DNA of 64,000 nt from Acidovorax sp. SUPP3334 (GCF_030159055.1 NZ_BQXQ01000009.1:1-64000); one strand, 5' to 3'; positions 6,668 through 16,660 are shown, counted from the stretch's first letter. The notes: generated by a model from the sequence alone, not told the origin. Numbers and translations are program-made.

Positions 6668-9109
6668 TCAGAACGCCGATTTGGTCAGCACCGACGCGGG
6701 TGGGGCGCCTGACGTGGCCGCCATGGCGGATGCTGCGGCCTGCCCGGCGAAGCCGGGTGTCTTGCCGGGCGATCCGGCATCGGCGGCGGTGCCTGCATTG
6801 CCTGCGCCATCGCCGCCCGCAGGGGCTGCGGGCGGCGTCTGGCTGGCGCCGCAATTCCACTGGATGGTGCCGGCGTCGCCATGAATGCCGCTGTCGCCCT
6901 GCAGTTCGATGTGCGCGCCCTTGAGGTAGATGCCGCCGTCGGCCTTCAGCACGATCCTGGCCTGACCGCACACCAGTTCGAGGTGATCGCCGCTCGAATG
7001 GATCGATACCTGTCCAACGGTTTCCGTCTTGCGCTCGCCCACTTTCAGTTCGAACGATTCGCCGATGCTGGCGGCGTAGCTTTGTCCGACGAAGAGCTTT
7101 TTTTGCAGGCCGACTTCGCTGGCCTGAAGCATGCCGACCAGGGAGTTCATCGCCATGCCCACGTTGCGGCTGTAGGCCATGCCGATGTTCATCAGTTTCG
7201 CGAGGCCGGTGGTTTCGCGGTAGGTCTTGCCCACGGTTTCCTTTTTGTGAGAGCCCACCTGGACCGTCCAGTCCCGGCCGATGTCGTCGCTCTCGTTCTG
7301 GCCGACCTTCTTCGTGCGGTTCTTGCCGATGCTCACCGTCTCGTCGATGCCCACGTCCTCGCGCCGGTTGTCGCCGATGCTGATTTTTTCGTCGTGGTCC
7401 ACCCGCTCGGTGCGGTTGTTGTGGACCGTGATGTCTTCATTCCGATCAACCGTCTCTGTCCGATCCCGGTGGATGACGTTGGTCTCGTCCCGGTCGATGG
7501 TTTTTTGCCGATCCCGACCGACCCAATGCGTCTCATCGTTCTCGACCTCCACCAACTGATCCTTCTGCGCATGCAGCCACAGCTGCTCGGCCCCGGCCTT
7601 GTCCTCGAAGCGGATGGCGTTGGCATCGCCTGCCCCATCTTTCATGCCAGCGCCGAACGCCCCGCCCTTGCTCGACTTGGTCTTGATGCCCGACTGCGTG
7701 GCGTTGCCCGGCAAGGCCCACGGTGGCATGTTGTCGGCGTTGTAAACGCAGCCGGTGATGATCGGGTAGTCCGGATCACCGTTCAAAAAATCCACGATGA
7801 CCTCGTGGCCGATGCGCGGGATGAACATGGCCCCGAAGCCCGAGCCGGCCCAGCTGCTGGATACCCGCACCCAGCAGCTGGAGTTCTCGTTCATCGCCCC
7901 GATGCGGTCCCAGTGGAACTGCACCTTCACCCGGCCGTACTGGTCGGGCCAGATTTCCTCGCCGGGCGGGCCGACGACCACCGCGGTCTGCGGGCCGGTG
8001 GTCTTGGGCTTGGGCGTGGTGCGCGCGGGCGTGTAGGGCACGCTGGTGGGCTGGGCCTGCAGGGTGAACTTCTGGAACGAGCCTTCTTCCTGCGGCGTGC
8101 CCTTGGCGCCGGGCGCGGCGGCGCTGACCTGGGGGTTTTCCTTGAAGTGGTATTCGAGGCCGGTGATCAGGTATTGCTGGTTCTGGTCTTCCCGCGGGTA
8201 GTTCTCCAGCGTGAAGGTGTAGCCGGGGGCCAGCGCCCGGTGGCGCGACTGGCCCTTGACGGTGCTGTGGCCGGTGAGGCTTTCCTGCAGCCGCACCCGC
8301 GCGTAGGCTTCGCCGTCGCCGAACTGGGTGTAGCCGCCCGGCCATTCGTAGATCTCGTGGGCGTCGTGCGCGTGCCCCGGTGGGGTCTGGCGCATGTTGG
8401 ACAGGTCGGCGCGCGGTTTCTGGAAGTCGTAGTCGTCGTTGTAGCGCCGCCCGGAGTGGATGCTCTGGTGCAGTTCCCAGGCATGGATGTTCTCTTTGTC
8501 GGCGACGGCGGCTTTCTCGGGCGGGTAGAACGGGATGACCGCCGCGCCCGGCAGCGGGCTGTGCGAGGCTACGATGTCGTCGGCCAGGATCAAGGTGTGC
8601 TGGCCGGCCGCGTGCTCGAAGTAGTAGTACGCCCCTTCGTGTTCCAGCAGGCGCGAGACGAAGTCGCAATCGCTCTCGCCGTACTGCACGCAGTAGTCCC
8701 AGATGCGGTAGCTGCGGGTGAGCTTCTTTTGCAGGGCGTAGCCGTATTTGCCCAGGACCTCCTCGACGATCTCCGGAACGGTCTTGTTCTGGAATATCTT
8801 GAAATCGGTTTTGCGGGTCGCCAGCCACAGCCAGGGCTGCAGGCGCAGGCGGTAGGAGTAGGAGCGGTGGTCCTCGCCCTGCATGCCGAAGCGGGTGACG
8901 ATGCCGTCCAGGTAGCGCCGCCCGCCCCCCTGCGTTTCCACCACCACGGTGGCGTGCTTGCCCAGCAGCGCCTTCGGGTCGATGCTTTTGCTGTCGCAGA
9001 GCAGGTCCAGGTCGAGGCAGAAGAGTTGGCTGATGGCTTCCTTGCCCTGCAACTGCCGGAACTGCAGCTGCTCTCCCAGGGGCGTTTGGATCGTGACGCG
9101 GCGGGTCAT
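6668..9109 (-). CDS. vgrG: Type VI secretion spike protein VgrG
   Basis: This 813-residue spike protein begins MTRRVTIQTPLGEQLQFRQL. The N-terminal half is the gp27-like hub (YGESDCDFVSRLLEHEGAYY near residue 140). The central part is the gp5-like OB domain (DQYGRVKVQFHWDR, then FIPRIGHEVIVDFLNGDPD). The C-terminal third is a beta-helix needle with degenerate short repeats (DETVSIGKNR type) and a DUF2345-like region. It forms the puncturing tip of the T6SS, onto which the PAAR of the downstream Rhs protein would dock. The 177 bp upstream of its start contains no gene and is AT-rich (aaaattctaaaaatttcccc region), so it is the likely promoter of the vgrG-rhs-immunity operon. Confidence 0.95.
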   Translation of the reverse strand: MTRRVTIQTPLGEQLQFRQLQGKEAISQLFCLDLDLLCDSKSIDPKALLGKHATVVVETQGGGRRYLDGIVTRFGMQGEDHRSYSYRLRLQPWLWLATRKTDFKIFQNKTVPEIVEEVLGKYGYALQKKLTRSYRIWDYCVQYGESDCDFVSRLLEHEGAYYYFEHAAGQHTLILADDIVASHSPLPGAAVIPFYPPEKAAVADKENIHAWELHQSIHSGRRYNDDYDFQKPRADLSNMRQTPPGHAHDAHEIYEWPGGYTQFGDGEAYARVRLQESLTGHSTVKGQSRHRALAPGYTFTLENYPREDQNQQYLITGLEYHFKENPQVSAAAPGAKGTPQEEGSFQKFTLQAQPTSVPYTPARTTPKPKTTGPQTAVVVGPPGEEIWPDQYGRVKVQFHWDRIGAMNENSSCWVRVSSSWAGSGFGAMFIPRIGHEVIVDFLNGDPDYPIITGCVYNADNMPPWALPGNATQSGIKTKSSKGGAFGAGMKDGAGDANAIRFEDKAGAEQLWLHAQKDQLVEVENDETHWVGRDRQKTIDRDETNVIHRDRTETVDRNEDITVHNNRTERVDHDEKISIGDNRREDVGIDETVSIGKNRTKKVGQNESDDIGRDWTVQVGSHKKETVGKTYRETTGLAKLMNIGMAYSRNVGMAMNSLVGMLQASEVGLQKKLFVGQSYAASIGESFELKVGERKTETVGQVSIHSSGDHLELVCGQARIVLKADGGIYLKGAHIELQGDSGIHGDAGTIQWNCGASQTPPAAPAGGDGAGNAGTAADAGSPGKTPGFAGQAAASAMAATSGAPPASVLTKSAF

Positions 9110-9286
9110 GTTTTGCAGGCCCGCGTACCGGGCCGTTACGTTGAAATGGCCGCGATCATATCTCGCTGTGCGGAAATTCTAAAAATTTCCCCTCGATCCA
9201 TCGGGAAAGTTGTTTGCCAGTGAGTGACTTTTGTGCAAACGATGGTGCTGCCTTTCGTGCATGTCGAATGGGTTCTGCCGCAGCCC

Positions 9287-10660
9287 TCAGCCCTCAGCCA
9301 GCGTCTCCAGAAACGTCTTGCGCCACCAGTGGATGTCGTGCTCCTTGATGCGCGCCATGAGGGCCTGGTAGCGCCGCTGGCGTTCTTTCAAAGGCATCTG
9401 CAGCGCGGCCTGGATGGTGTCGGCCATGCCCTGGGTGTCGTAGGGGTTGACCAGCAGCGCTTCCTTCATCTGCTCGGCCGCGCCGGCGAAGCGCGACAGC
9501 ACCAGCACGCCGGGGTCGTCCGGGTCTTGGGCGGCGATGTATTCCTTGGCGACGAGGTTCATGCCGTCGCGCAGCGGCGTCACCAGGCCCACGGCGGCGG
9601 CGCGGCACAGGCCCGGCACGCGCTTGCGTGCGACGGTGCGGTGGATGTAGCGCAGGGGCATCCAGTCGAGTTCGCCGTAGTCGCCGTTGATGGCGCCGCA
9701 CAGGCCTTCCAGTTCCTGGCGCAGGTCGGCATAGGCGTCCACGCTGTCGCGGGTGGGCGAGGCGATCATCACCAGCGTGGCGCTGTGGTGGTTCTCGGGG
9801 TAGCGCGCCAGCAGTTCGCGAAAGGCGCGCACGCGCTGCGGGATGCCCTTGGAATAGTCCAGCCGGTCGATGCCCAGCAACAGGCGCCGGCGCGAGTATT
9901 CGTCGCGCATGGCGGTGTAGGTCTGCACGGCCTCGGGCGCGGCGGCCAGCCGGGTGAATTCGTCCACGTCGATCCCGATGGGAAAGGCGCCGACCTGCAC
10001 CGTGGCGCCGAATGCGCGCAGATGCTGCGGCCCGACCGTTTCGGCGTTGGCCTCGTTGCTGAGATACCGCGTGAAATGCGACACGTCGGCCTCGCTCTGC
10101 AGGCCCACGAGGTCGTAGGCGAACAGGGAGCGCATCAGCCATTCATGCTGCGGGATGGCTGCCATGATGAGCGGGGGCGGCACGGGAATGTGCAGAAAGA
10201 ACCCGATGCGCTGGCGGCAGCCCAGCGCCCGCAGCTCGGCGGCGAGCGGGATCAGGTGGTAGTCGTGTACCCAGATGGTGTCGTCGTCCTTGAGCAGCGG
10301 CAGCAGCTTGCGGGCGAACATCTGGTTCACGCGGCGGTAGCCGGAGATGTAGCTGGCATCGAAGTCCGCCAGATCCAGCCGGTAATGGAACACCGGCCAG
10401 AGCACGCTGTTGCTGTAGCCGCTGTAGTAGCTGTCGTGGTCTTCCTGGCACAGGTCCACGGTGGCCAGCGTGACGGTGCCGGCCTGGCGCGTCTGCAGCT
10501 TGGCTTCGCCGGGCAGGCCGTCTTCCGCGATGTTGCCGCTCCAGCCGAACCACAGGCCCCCGGTTCGGCTCAGCGTCTCGCCCAGCGCGACGGCCAGGCC
10601 TCCGGCGGCGGGCTTGCGGGGATCGGCGATGCGGTTGGAGATGACGACGAGGCGGCTCAT
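9287..10660 (-). CDS. otsA: Alpha,alpha-trehalose-phosphate synthase
   Basis: This 457-residue GT20 glycosyltransferase makes trehalose 6-phosphate from UDP-glucose and glucose 6-phosphate. The N-terminus [14 protein letters not shown] is canonical. HDYHL (residues 132-136), [11 protein letters not shown] and [13 protein letters not shown] are the donor- and acceptor-site motifs. The start at 10658-10660 was chosen on the N-terminal motif; the frame stays open upstream without similarity. It is the last gene of the otsB-GH15-otsA run, 68 bp after the GH15 gene. The product feeds OtsB for trehalose, an osmoprotectant. Confidence 0.95.
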   Translation of the reverse strand: MSRLVVISNRIADPRKPAAGGLAVALGETLSRTGGLWFGWSGNIAEDGLPGEAKLQTRQAGTVTLATVDLCQEDHDSYYSGYSNSVLWPVFHYRLDLADFDASYISGYRRVNQMFARKLLPLLKDDDTIWVHDYHLIPLAAELRALGCRQRIGFFLHIPVPPPLIMAAIPQHEWLMRSLFAYDLVGLQSEADVSHFTRYLSNEANAETVGPQHLRAFGATVQVGAFPIGIDVDEFTRLAAAPEAVQTYTAMRDEYSRRRLLLGIDRLDYSKGIPQRVRAFRELLARYPENHHSATLVMIASPTRDSVDAYADLRQELEGLCGAINGDYGELDWMPLRYIHRTVARKRVPGLCRAAAVGLVTPLRDGMNLVAKEYIAAQDPDDPGVLVLSRFAGAAEQMKEALLVNPYDTQGMADTIQAALQMPLKERQRRYQALMARIKEHDIHWWRKTFLETLAEG

Positions 10661-10728
10661 GGGAAGTTTCCTTGCGGTGCGTGCGTGCGGGCGTTGGGCG
10701 TGGCGGATGGCGGCGCCTTTCAGGTCGG

Positions 10729-12540
10729 TCAGATCACGCTGTCCCAGGGGGCGGACAGCCGCATGGCGGCATTGATGATGCCGACCATGGAATAGGTCTG
10801 CGGGAAGTTGCCCCACATCTCGCCGGTCTGCGCATGCGTGTCTTCGGACAGCAGGCCGAGCGGGTTGCGCGCAGCCAGCAGGGCCTCGAAGATTTCGCGG
10901 GCCTGTGCCTTGCGGCCGATGCGGGCCAGCGCATCGATGCGCCAGAACGCGCAGATGTTGAAGGCGGTGTCGGGCTTGCCGAAGTCGTCGGCCGCCTCGT
11001 AACGGCGCATGTAGGGCCCGTCGCAGAGCGAAGCCTCCATGGCGTCCACCGTCGAGACGAAGCGCGGGTCTTTCGGATCGATCAGGCCCACTTCGGCCAT
11101 GAGCAGCACGCTGGCGTCCAGTTCGTTGCCGCCGAAGCTTTCGGCGAACGCCTGGCGCTCTTCGCTCCAGGACTTGGCAAGAATCTCCTCGCGCATGGCG
11201 TGGGCGTGATCGCTCCAGTAGCTGGCGCGGTCGGGCAGGTTCAGTGCATGGGCGATCTTGGCCAGGCGATCGCAGGCGGCCCAGCTCATCAGCGCCGACG
11301 AGGTGTGCACGCGGGCACGGGTGCGCAGCTCCCACATGCCGGCGTCCGGCTGGCCGTACACGCGCACGGCCAGTTCGCCGATCTGTTCCATGCGCGTGAA
11401 TTCGGTCGCGCCCGCGGGGTGCAGCAACCGCTGGTCGTGAAAGGCCTGCGCCGCGCCCAGGATGATGTTGCCGTACACGTCGTGCTGAAAATGCTCGGCG
11501 GCCTGATTGCCCACGCGCACCGGGCCCATTCCCCGGTAGCCGGCCAGGTGCGGAACTAACGCTTCGGGCAGGTCGTGCTCCAGGCCGATGCCGTACAGCG
11601 GCTGAATGTGGCCGTCGCTGGCCTCGGCCACCACGTTGCTGAGCCAGCGCAGGTAGTCCTCCATCGTCGCCGTCTCGGACAGGCTGTTGAGCGCCCGCAC
11701 GACGAAGAAAGCATCGCGCAGCCAGCAATAGCGGTAGTCCCAGTTTCGGCCGCTGTCGGCCGATTCGGGAATGCTCGTCGTCATGGCCGCCACGATGGCG
11801 CCGGTGTCCTCGAATAGCGAGAGCTTGAGCGTGATGGCCGCGCGGATCACCGCGCTCTGCCATTCGAGCGGCACGGCCAGGCGCTGCGTCCAATGGCGCC
11901 AGTACCAGACGGTTTCCTGCTCGTAGTGGCGGGCCGTGTCCGCGATGCCGGTGGGCAGCGATTCATCGGCGCCCAGCAGAAAATTGTGCTCGCGCGCCAT
12001 CACGAAAGGCTGGCCCGACAGCACGTGGGAAATGGGCACGTCGGTATTGAGCCGCAGCGTCAGCTCCTCTCCGACGTAGCGGATGTGGTTGCTGCCCTGC
12101 GTGATCTCGGGCGCATCCCTGCCCCAGCCGAAGCGCACGTCCACGGTCACGCGGATGCGGGGCGCGCCCGAGAGGCGCTGCACGCGGCGCACCAGCATCA
12201 TGGGCCGGAAGTAGCGGGCGCGGGCATAGAAACGCGGCGCGAAGTCGGTAATCTCGATGCTGTTGCCCGAGCGGTCGGTGAGCCGGGTGCGCAGCACCGC
12301 GGTATTGGGCTCGTACCACTGCTCGGTCGTGGCGAGGTCTTCCAGTTCGATGGCGAAGCGGCTTCCCTCTTCGCCCGGCTGGACCAACGCGTTGAACACC
12401 GGGTCGCCATCGAAGCGCGGCAGGCAGCACCACACGATGTGGCCTTGTTCGTCCACCAGCGCACTGATGGCGCAGTTGCCGACCATGCCGAGCGAGAGGG
12501 ACGGCTCGGCGCGTGGCCCGAAGAGCGAGCCGGTCTTCAT
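10729..12540 (-). CDS. Glycoside hydrolase family 15 protein (glucoamylase/trehalase-like)
   Basis: This 603-residue cytoplasmic protein starts at MKTGSLFGPRAEPSLSLG. It has the GH15 beta-domain opening (GNCAISALVDEQGHIVWCCLPRFD) and the (alpha/alpha)6 barrel motif WDYRYCWLRDAFFVVRALN, with PQTYSMVGIINAAMRL at the end. No signal peptide is seen. The ATG overlaps the otsB stop in an ATGA. GH15 enzymes cluster with otsA/otsB in many bacteria and may hydrolyse trehalose or alpha-glucans; which one cannot be decided here. Confidence 0.9.
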   Translation of the reverse strand: MKTGSLFGPRAEPSLSLGMVGNCAISALVDEQGHIVWCCLPRFDGDPVFNALVQPGEEGSRFAIELEDLATTEQWYEPNTAVLRTRLTDRSGNSIEITDFAPRFYARARYFRPMMLVRRVQRLSGAPRIRVTVDVRFGWGRDAPEITQGSNHIRYVGEELTLRLNTDVPISHVLSGQPFVMAREHNFLLGADESLPTGIADTARHYEQETVWYWRHWTQRLAVPLEWQSAVIRAAITLKLSLFEDTGAIVAAMTTSIPESADSGRNWDYRYCWLRDAFFVVRALNSLSETATMEDYLRWLSNVVAEASDGHIQPLYGIGLEHDLPEALVPHLAGYRGMGPVRVGNQAAEHFQHDVYGNIILGAAQAFHDQRLLHPAGATEFTRMEQIGELAVRVYGQPDAGMWELRTRARVHTSSALMSWAACDRLAKIAHALNLPDRASYWSDHAHAMREEILAKSWSEERQAFAESFGGNELDASVLLMAEVGLIDPKDPRFVSTVDAMEASLCDGPYMRRYEAADDFGKPDTAFNICAFWRIDALARIGRKAQAREIFEALLAARNPLGLLSEDTHAQTGEMWGNFPQTYSMVGIINAAMRLSAPWDSVI

Positions 12541-13274
12541 TCCATGGGCCTTTCGGGCGCGGCCATCTGGTAAAGCCACTCGCGCAGGGCCGTGGTGTCT
12601 TCGCAGCGGACCACCGCCGCGGTCTCACCGGTACCCACCTTGATGCCGATGCCGCCCAGGGCCTGCGTGGCGACGAAGCCGTTTTCGTCGGTCACATCGT
12701 CGCCCGCAAAAATGGGGATGCGGCCCTTAAACGGCGGGTGCTGCATGAAGTCGGTGATGGCGCGCCCCTTGCTGGGGCCGGACGGCTTGATCTCCAGCAC
12801 GCATTTGCCCTGCATCAGTTCCAGGCCGGGCGCGTGCTTGAGCGCATGTTCCAAGGTCGAGCGGCACAGCGCTTCCAGCTCCAGCGCCTGGCGGTAGTGC
12901 AGCGCGACGCCTGCACTCTTGCGCTCCAGCACCAGGGCGGGGTAGCGGTCACGCAAGGCCTCGATGGTTCGGATCACCCCCGTCAGATCGGTGGCCGGCA
13001 CGGCCCCGACGAGGCCGTTGCCCAGGCGGTACTGGGCGCCGTGCTCGCAGGCGAGGGGCAATTGCAGTGGGGAAAGGAATCGATCAATGTCGGCTTGCGT
13101 GCGCCCGGTGGCGATCGCCAGAGCGCCGCCCAGGCGTTCGTGCAGCGCCTGGAGGGCGGGCACGATGCCCGGCGGTACCTGCACCGCATCGGGATGTGGC
13201 GCAATATCGGCGAGCGTGCCGTCAAAATCGAGGAAAAGTGCGTATCTCGCAGTCAGCAGCGGTAGCTTTTGCAT
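12537..13274 (-). CDS. otsB: Trehalose-6-phosphate phosphatase
   Basis: This 245-residue HAD phosphatase dephosphorylates trehalose 6-phosphate. The catalytic DFDGTL motif has its aspartates at residues 16 and 18, LAIATGRT is motif II, and IFAGDDVTDENGF is motif IV. The start was taken at MQKLPLLTARYALFLDFDG because family members begin close to the first motif; the open frame continues upstream without similarity. It is the first gene of the operon and is divergent from trxC, with the 125-bp intergenic region carrying both promoters. Confidence 0.95.
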   Translation of the reverse strand: MQKLPLLTARYALFLDFDGTLADIAPHPDAVQVPPGIVPALQALHERLGGALAIATGRTQADIDRFLSPLQLPLACEHGAQYRLGNGLVGAVPATDLTGVIRTIEALRDRYPALVLERKSAGVALHYRQALELEALCRSTLEHALKHAPGLELMQGKCVLEIKPSGPSKGRAITDFMQHPPFKGRIPIFAGDDVTDENGFVATQALGGIGIKVGTGETAAVVRCEDTTALREWLYQMAAPERPME

Positions 13275-13296
13275 TGCCAGCCACCTTACCAGAAGC

Positions 13297-13348
13297 CTTT
13301 CAACCGGCTGTAGGCGCCAAGGCAGGGCGGCTGTAGGCGCCTTGAAAG
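13297..13348. repeat. Nested repeats in the otsB/trxC divergent region
   Basis: Two direct copies of GGCTGTAGGCGCC (13306-13318 and 13329-13341) lie inside outer inverted arms CTTTCAA and TTGAAAG. The block sits between the divergent otsB and trxC starts. It could be a regulator site, but no family was identified. Confidence 0.45.
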
Positions 13349-13399
13349 ACCGGCGCGCGCGTCCATCTGCCCATTGCACCTTGACCTCTTGCCCATGCC

Positions 13400-13846
13400 A
13401 TGAACGACACCTCGCCCCAGCACATCGTCTGCCCGCATTGCCATACGACCAATCGCGTGCGCCCGGAGCAACTCGCCAGCGCACCCGACTGCGGGAAATG
13501 CCACCAGCCTCTCTTCACCGGCACGCCGCTGGCTCTGGATGCCGAGAGTTTCGAGCGCCATGCACAGCGCAGCCACATTCCGCTGGTGGTGGATTTCTGG
13601 GCGCCCTGGTGCGGGCCATGCCGAACGATGGCGCCCGCCTTCGCACAGGCCGCGCGTGAACTGGAACCGCTGGTGCGCCTGGCCAAGCTCGACACCGAGG
13701 CACACCAGGCCCTGGCGGCGCGCTATCAGATCCGCAGCATTCCAACGATGATCGTGTTCAAAAATGGCCAGGAGACTGCGCGCATTTCGGGGGCACTGGG
13801 TGCGGCCGACATCGCACGGTGGGTGCGCACCGCTACCACCCAGTGA
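13400..13846 (+). CDS. trxC: Thioredoxin 2 (zinc-ribbon thioredoxin)
   Basis: This 148-residue cytoplasmic disulfide reductase has the N-terminal zinc ribbon typical of TrxC (Cys11, Cys14, Cys31, Cys34) and the active site WCGPC at residues 70-74. The cis-proline region reads IRSIPTMIVFKNG. Length and domain order match Escherichia coli TrxC. It is monocistronic, divergent from otsB, and convergent with cca, whose stop lies 57 bp downstream. Confidence 0.95.
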   Translation: MNDTSPQHIVCPHCHTTNRVRPEQLASAPDCGKCHQPLFTGTPLALDAESFERHAQRSHIPLVVDFWAPWCGPCRTMAPAFAQAARELEPLVRLAKLDTEAHQALAARYQIRSIPTMIVFKNGQETARISGALGAADIARWVRTATTQ

Positions 13847-13903
13847 GAACCATCAGGCCAGAGCGGGGCCGGGCCGGCACGGGCGGCCGATCGACGGCCC
13901 GCT

Positions 13904-15175
13904 TCAGCCCTGCGCAGCCAGCCAATCGGCCACCGCACGCACTCGCGCTTCGCGAATCCATTGCCCGACCTGCGGCCCGGCGGCGCCAGCGGCTGCAGCG
14001 CGTGCGGCGATCTCCGCCGTCACCACCGACTGCGCGGCAGCCAGGGCGGCGGTCAGCCGGGGGCGCTGAGGGTAGGCGTTGTTTTCGAAGCCCAGCCGGC
14101 CGCGCGCGTCGCATTCGCAGGCAAGCAGCACCTGTGCAAAGCGCGCTGGCTTGCGCAGGGCGTCGCACCGTTCCAGCAAGCGCACGAGGGCGGCGGCGCC
14201 CAGGTCTGCGCTGCGGTGGATGTTGCCGTGCTCCCGGGCGACCACGTCGGCGGTTTCGCGGCAATCCACCGGCACGCGCAGCCTCTCGCACACATCGCGC
14301 AGCAACTCGGCGCTGCGGGTTTCGTGGCCGATGTGGCGCGGCAGCACGTCGGCCGCCGTGGTGCCCTTGCCCAGGTCGTGCGCCAGGCAGGCAAAGCGCA
14401 CCGTGAGCGGCGCCTGCAGGCGCGCGGCCATGTCCAGCACCATCATCACGTGCACGCCGGTATCGACTTCGGGGTGGTATTCGGCGCGCTGGGGCACGCC
14501 CCAGAGGCGGACGAGTTCGGGCAGCAGCACGGCCAGCGCGCCGCAGTCGCGCAGCACTTCGAACATGCGCGAGGGCGCGGCTTCCATGAGGCCGCGGGCC
14601 AGTTCCTGCCAGACGCGTTCGGCCACGAGGTGGTCCACCTCGCCGGCTTCGACCATCTCCCGCATCAGCGACCGCGTTTCGGGGGCGACGGTGAAGTCGG
14701 TGAAGCGCGCAGCGAAGCGCGCCACGCGCAGGATGCGCACCGGGTCTTCGCGAAAGGCGTCCGTCACATGGCGCAGCACGCGCGCCCGAAGGTCTTGCAC
14801 GCCGCCGTAGGGGTCGCACAGATCGGGCGTGGCTGAAAGCGCCGAGGTGCCGGCACCGGGGAGCGCATCGACGTGCTGCGCGATGGCGTTGATCGTGAGG
14901 TCGCGGCGCGAGAGGTCTTCCTCCAGCGTGACCTCGGGCGAGGCCTGCACGGCAAAACCGCGGTAGCCGTTTCCGCTCTTGCGCTCGGTGCGTGCCAGCG
15001 CGTATTCCTCGTGCGTCTGCGGGTGCAGGAACACGGGGAAGTCGCGCCCCACGGGCAGGTAGCCTTGCGCAGCCATTTCGTCGGGCGTGGCTCCTACGAC
15101 GACCCAGTCCCGGTCGTTGACCGGACGGCCCAGCAGCCTGTCGCGCACCGCGCCGCCCACCATGTAGATTTTCAT
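13904..15175 (-). CDS. cca: Multifunctional CCA tRNA nucleotidyltransferase
   Basis: This 423-residue enzyme adds and repairs the 3' CCA of tRNA. It is a class II nucleotidyltransferase: GGAVRD (7-12), NDRDW with metal-binding aspartates 21 and 23, and the [11 protein letters not shown] motif. An HD domain ([10 protein letters not shown]) follows, giving the phosphatase/phosphodiesterase activities of the long proteobacterial form. The start [12 protein letters not shown] is canonical. Confidence 0.95.
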   Translation of the reverse strand: MKIYMVGGAVRDRLLGRPVNDRDWVVVGATPDEMAAQGYLPVGRDFPVFLHPQTHEEYALARTERKSGNGYRGFAVQASPEVTLEEDLSRRDLTINAIAQHVDALPGAGTSALSATPDLCDPYGGVQDLRARVLRHVTDAFREDPVRILRVARFAARFTDFTVAPETRSLMREMVEAGEVDHLVAERVWQELARGLMEAAPSRMFEVLRDCGALAVLLPELVRLWGVPQRAEYHPEVDTGVHVMMVLDMAARLQAPLTVRFACLAHDLGKGTTAADVLPRHIGHETRSAELLRDVCERLRVPVDCRETADVVAREHGNIHRSADLGAAALVRLLERCDALRKPARFAQVLLACECDARGRLGFENNAYPQRPRLTAALAAAQSVVTAEIAARAAAAGAAGPQVGQWIREARVRAVADWLAAQG

Positions 15176-15275
15176 GGGCGGCAGTTTACGGTGCGCACGG
15201 CCCCGTGCGAGCAGCGGAGCGCTTCACCTCGTTCAAGGGAAAAAGGCATCCAACGCAGTATCGACGAGTTTTGCA

Positions 15276-15292
15276 GCTATTGAATTCATAGC
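15276..15292. repeat. Dispersed palindrome copy, intergenic
   Basis: GCTAT and ATAGC arms surround a GAATTC-containing centre and are followed by AAAAGCTG, as in the copies at 54424 and 61669. It lies in the 173-bp gap between cca (start 15175) and the small gene ending at 15349. I see nothing else in that gap. Confidence 0.65.
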
Positions 15293-15348
15293 AAAAGCTG
15301 TTGCTCACGGCCCTGGCCGGACTCCGCTCGGGCGGGCTGCCGCAGCGC

Positions 15349-15714
15349 TCAGTGCTTGTCGGCAGTCAACCGTGCGAGCGCTCCGCGAATCACCTCGATG
15401 CGCTGGGCCTCGTAGGAATGGCTGTACCGCAGGGTCTTGATGCCGTTCGGCCCCAGCGTGGCCTGGGCCTCGAAGTCGGCCTGCAGCCGGTCGAGGTAGG
15501 CCAGCAGTTCGGGGTGGTGCCGCCCGGCCACGCCCCGGTCGAAGGAAAGCGTGCCGCCTTCGGCGGCCGGCTCCCCGAAGCCGCTGTCCGGCATCGTGCC
15601 GAGGCCCGGTGTGAAAGGCGGTGGCACAAGGGCGAACCGCGTGGGCTTGCGGGCCGGCGTTTCGACGCCCATCAGGGATGGATGGGGAGGGGTGCTGAAG
15701 AAGGTGGAGGGCAT
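15349..15714 (-). CDS. Hypothetical protein, 121 aa
   Basis: This protein begins MPSTFFSTPPHPSLMGVETP. It has a proline-rich N-terminal half and a helical C-terminal half (PELLAYLDRLQADFEAQATLG, then YSHSYEAQRIEVIRGALARL). A weak AGGA lies about 11 bases before the ATG. I do not recognise the family. The charged, regular C-terminus and normal codon use suggest a real gene. It stands alone between cca and a GST gene. Confidence 0.6.
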   Translation of the reverse strand: MPSTFFSTPPHPSLMGVETPARKPTRFALVPPPFTPGLGTMPDSGFGEPAAEGGTLSFDRGVAGRHHPELLAYLDRLQADFEAQATLGPNGIKTLRYSHSYEAQRIEVIRGALARLTADKH

Positions 15715-15851
15715 GGAACTCGTTCCTGGAGTGGCTGCCCCCACAGCGTGCCGCCTGCTCCGCCCCCGGTTCGTTGCCCGCAGGAAGCGATGTCCCGCTT
15801 TGCGAAGGGCCCGGCGGGCGCCTTCTCGCCCCGTTCCCGTCCGCTTCCTGT

Positions 15852-16544
15852 TCAGCGCGCGGTGCGGCCGAGCCGGTATGGCTCTTCGAAGTCGAGGAAA
15901 TCCGCCTCGGCTTCGGCGGCACGCACCCAGTCCTGCACGCCGGGCAGCGCCAGAACGCGTTCGACATAGCCTGCGATGTGCGGCGGCACCGGCAGCGCGT
16001 AGGTAAAGAGGCGCGAGCACACCGGGGCGAAGAAGGCATCGGCGACGGTGAACTCGCCGAACAGCAGCGGGCCGCCGTGCTCTTGCAGCAACGCCGCCCA
16101 CATGTCCACCAGCCGTGCCACGTCGGCACGCAGGGCGGGGCGGTCGCGCCAAAGCAGCGCGCCGGTGTCGGGCAGGCGGGCCTCGATGTTCATCGGGCAG
16201 GCACCGCGCAGCGCGGTGAAGCCGCTGTGCATTTCGGCGCAGACGCTGCGGGCGCGGGCGCGTGCCGCGGCGTTCACGGGCCACAGGGCCTTGTCCGGGT
16301 GCGTTTCCGCCACGTATTCAGCGATGGCAAGCGTGTCCCAGATCGCCAGCGTGCCATCGACGAGCACGGGCACCTTGCCGGTGGGGGTCACGGCATGGAT
16401 CCGCTGCTTGAACTGCGAGCCTTCGTCGAAGCTGTCGAAGCGCACCCGCACTTCTTCGAAGGGAACGCCGGCCTGGCGCAGCAGCACCCAGGGGCGCATG
16501 GACCAGGAGGAGTAGTTCTTGTTGCCGATGTAGAGCTGGAACAT
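15852..16544 (-). CDS. Glutathione S-transferase family protein
   Basis: This 230-residue protein starts MFQLYIGNKNYSSWSMRPWV, the thioredoxin-like N-terminal domain with its catalytic/GSH-site serine region. GKVPVLVDG carries the cis-proline and LAIAEYVAETHP leads into the helical C-terminal domain. The start was chosen at the beginning of the domain rather than ten codons upstream. The substrate cannot be told from sequence; the NYSSWS type is widespread in proteobacteria as a detoxification enzyme. Confidence 0.9.
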   Translation of the reverse strand: MFQLYIGNKNYSSWSMRPWVLLRQAGVPFEEVRVRFDSFDEGSQFKQRIHAVTPTGKVPVLVDGTLAIWDTLAIAEYVAETHPDKALWPVNAAARARARSVCAEMHSGFTALRGACPMNIEARLPDTGALLWRDRPALRADVARLVDMWAALLQEHGGPLLFGEFTVADAFFAPVCSRLFTYALPVPPHIAGYVERVLALPGVQDWVRAAEAEADFLDFEEPYRLGRTAR

Positions 16545-16660
16545 GGAGGTCGCCTCGAAAAAAGGGAGTTGCATCCTACGATGCCCACCCCCGGTCTTTC
16601 GATGCCTTTTCTCGCCGCCACTGATGCGCCGCGCGCATCAACGCTCGACGGCCGCCCCGG

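Noticed and set aside
9287-11893. Fused OtsA reading frame extending into the GH15 gene
   Set aside because: The first ~410 codons are out of frame with the GH15 gene; the canonical OtsA start [10 protein letters not shown] lies at 10660.
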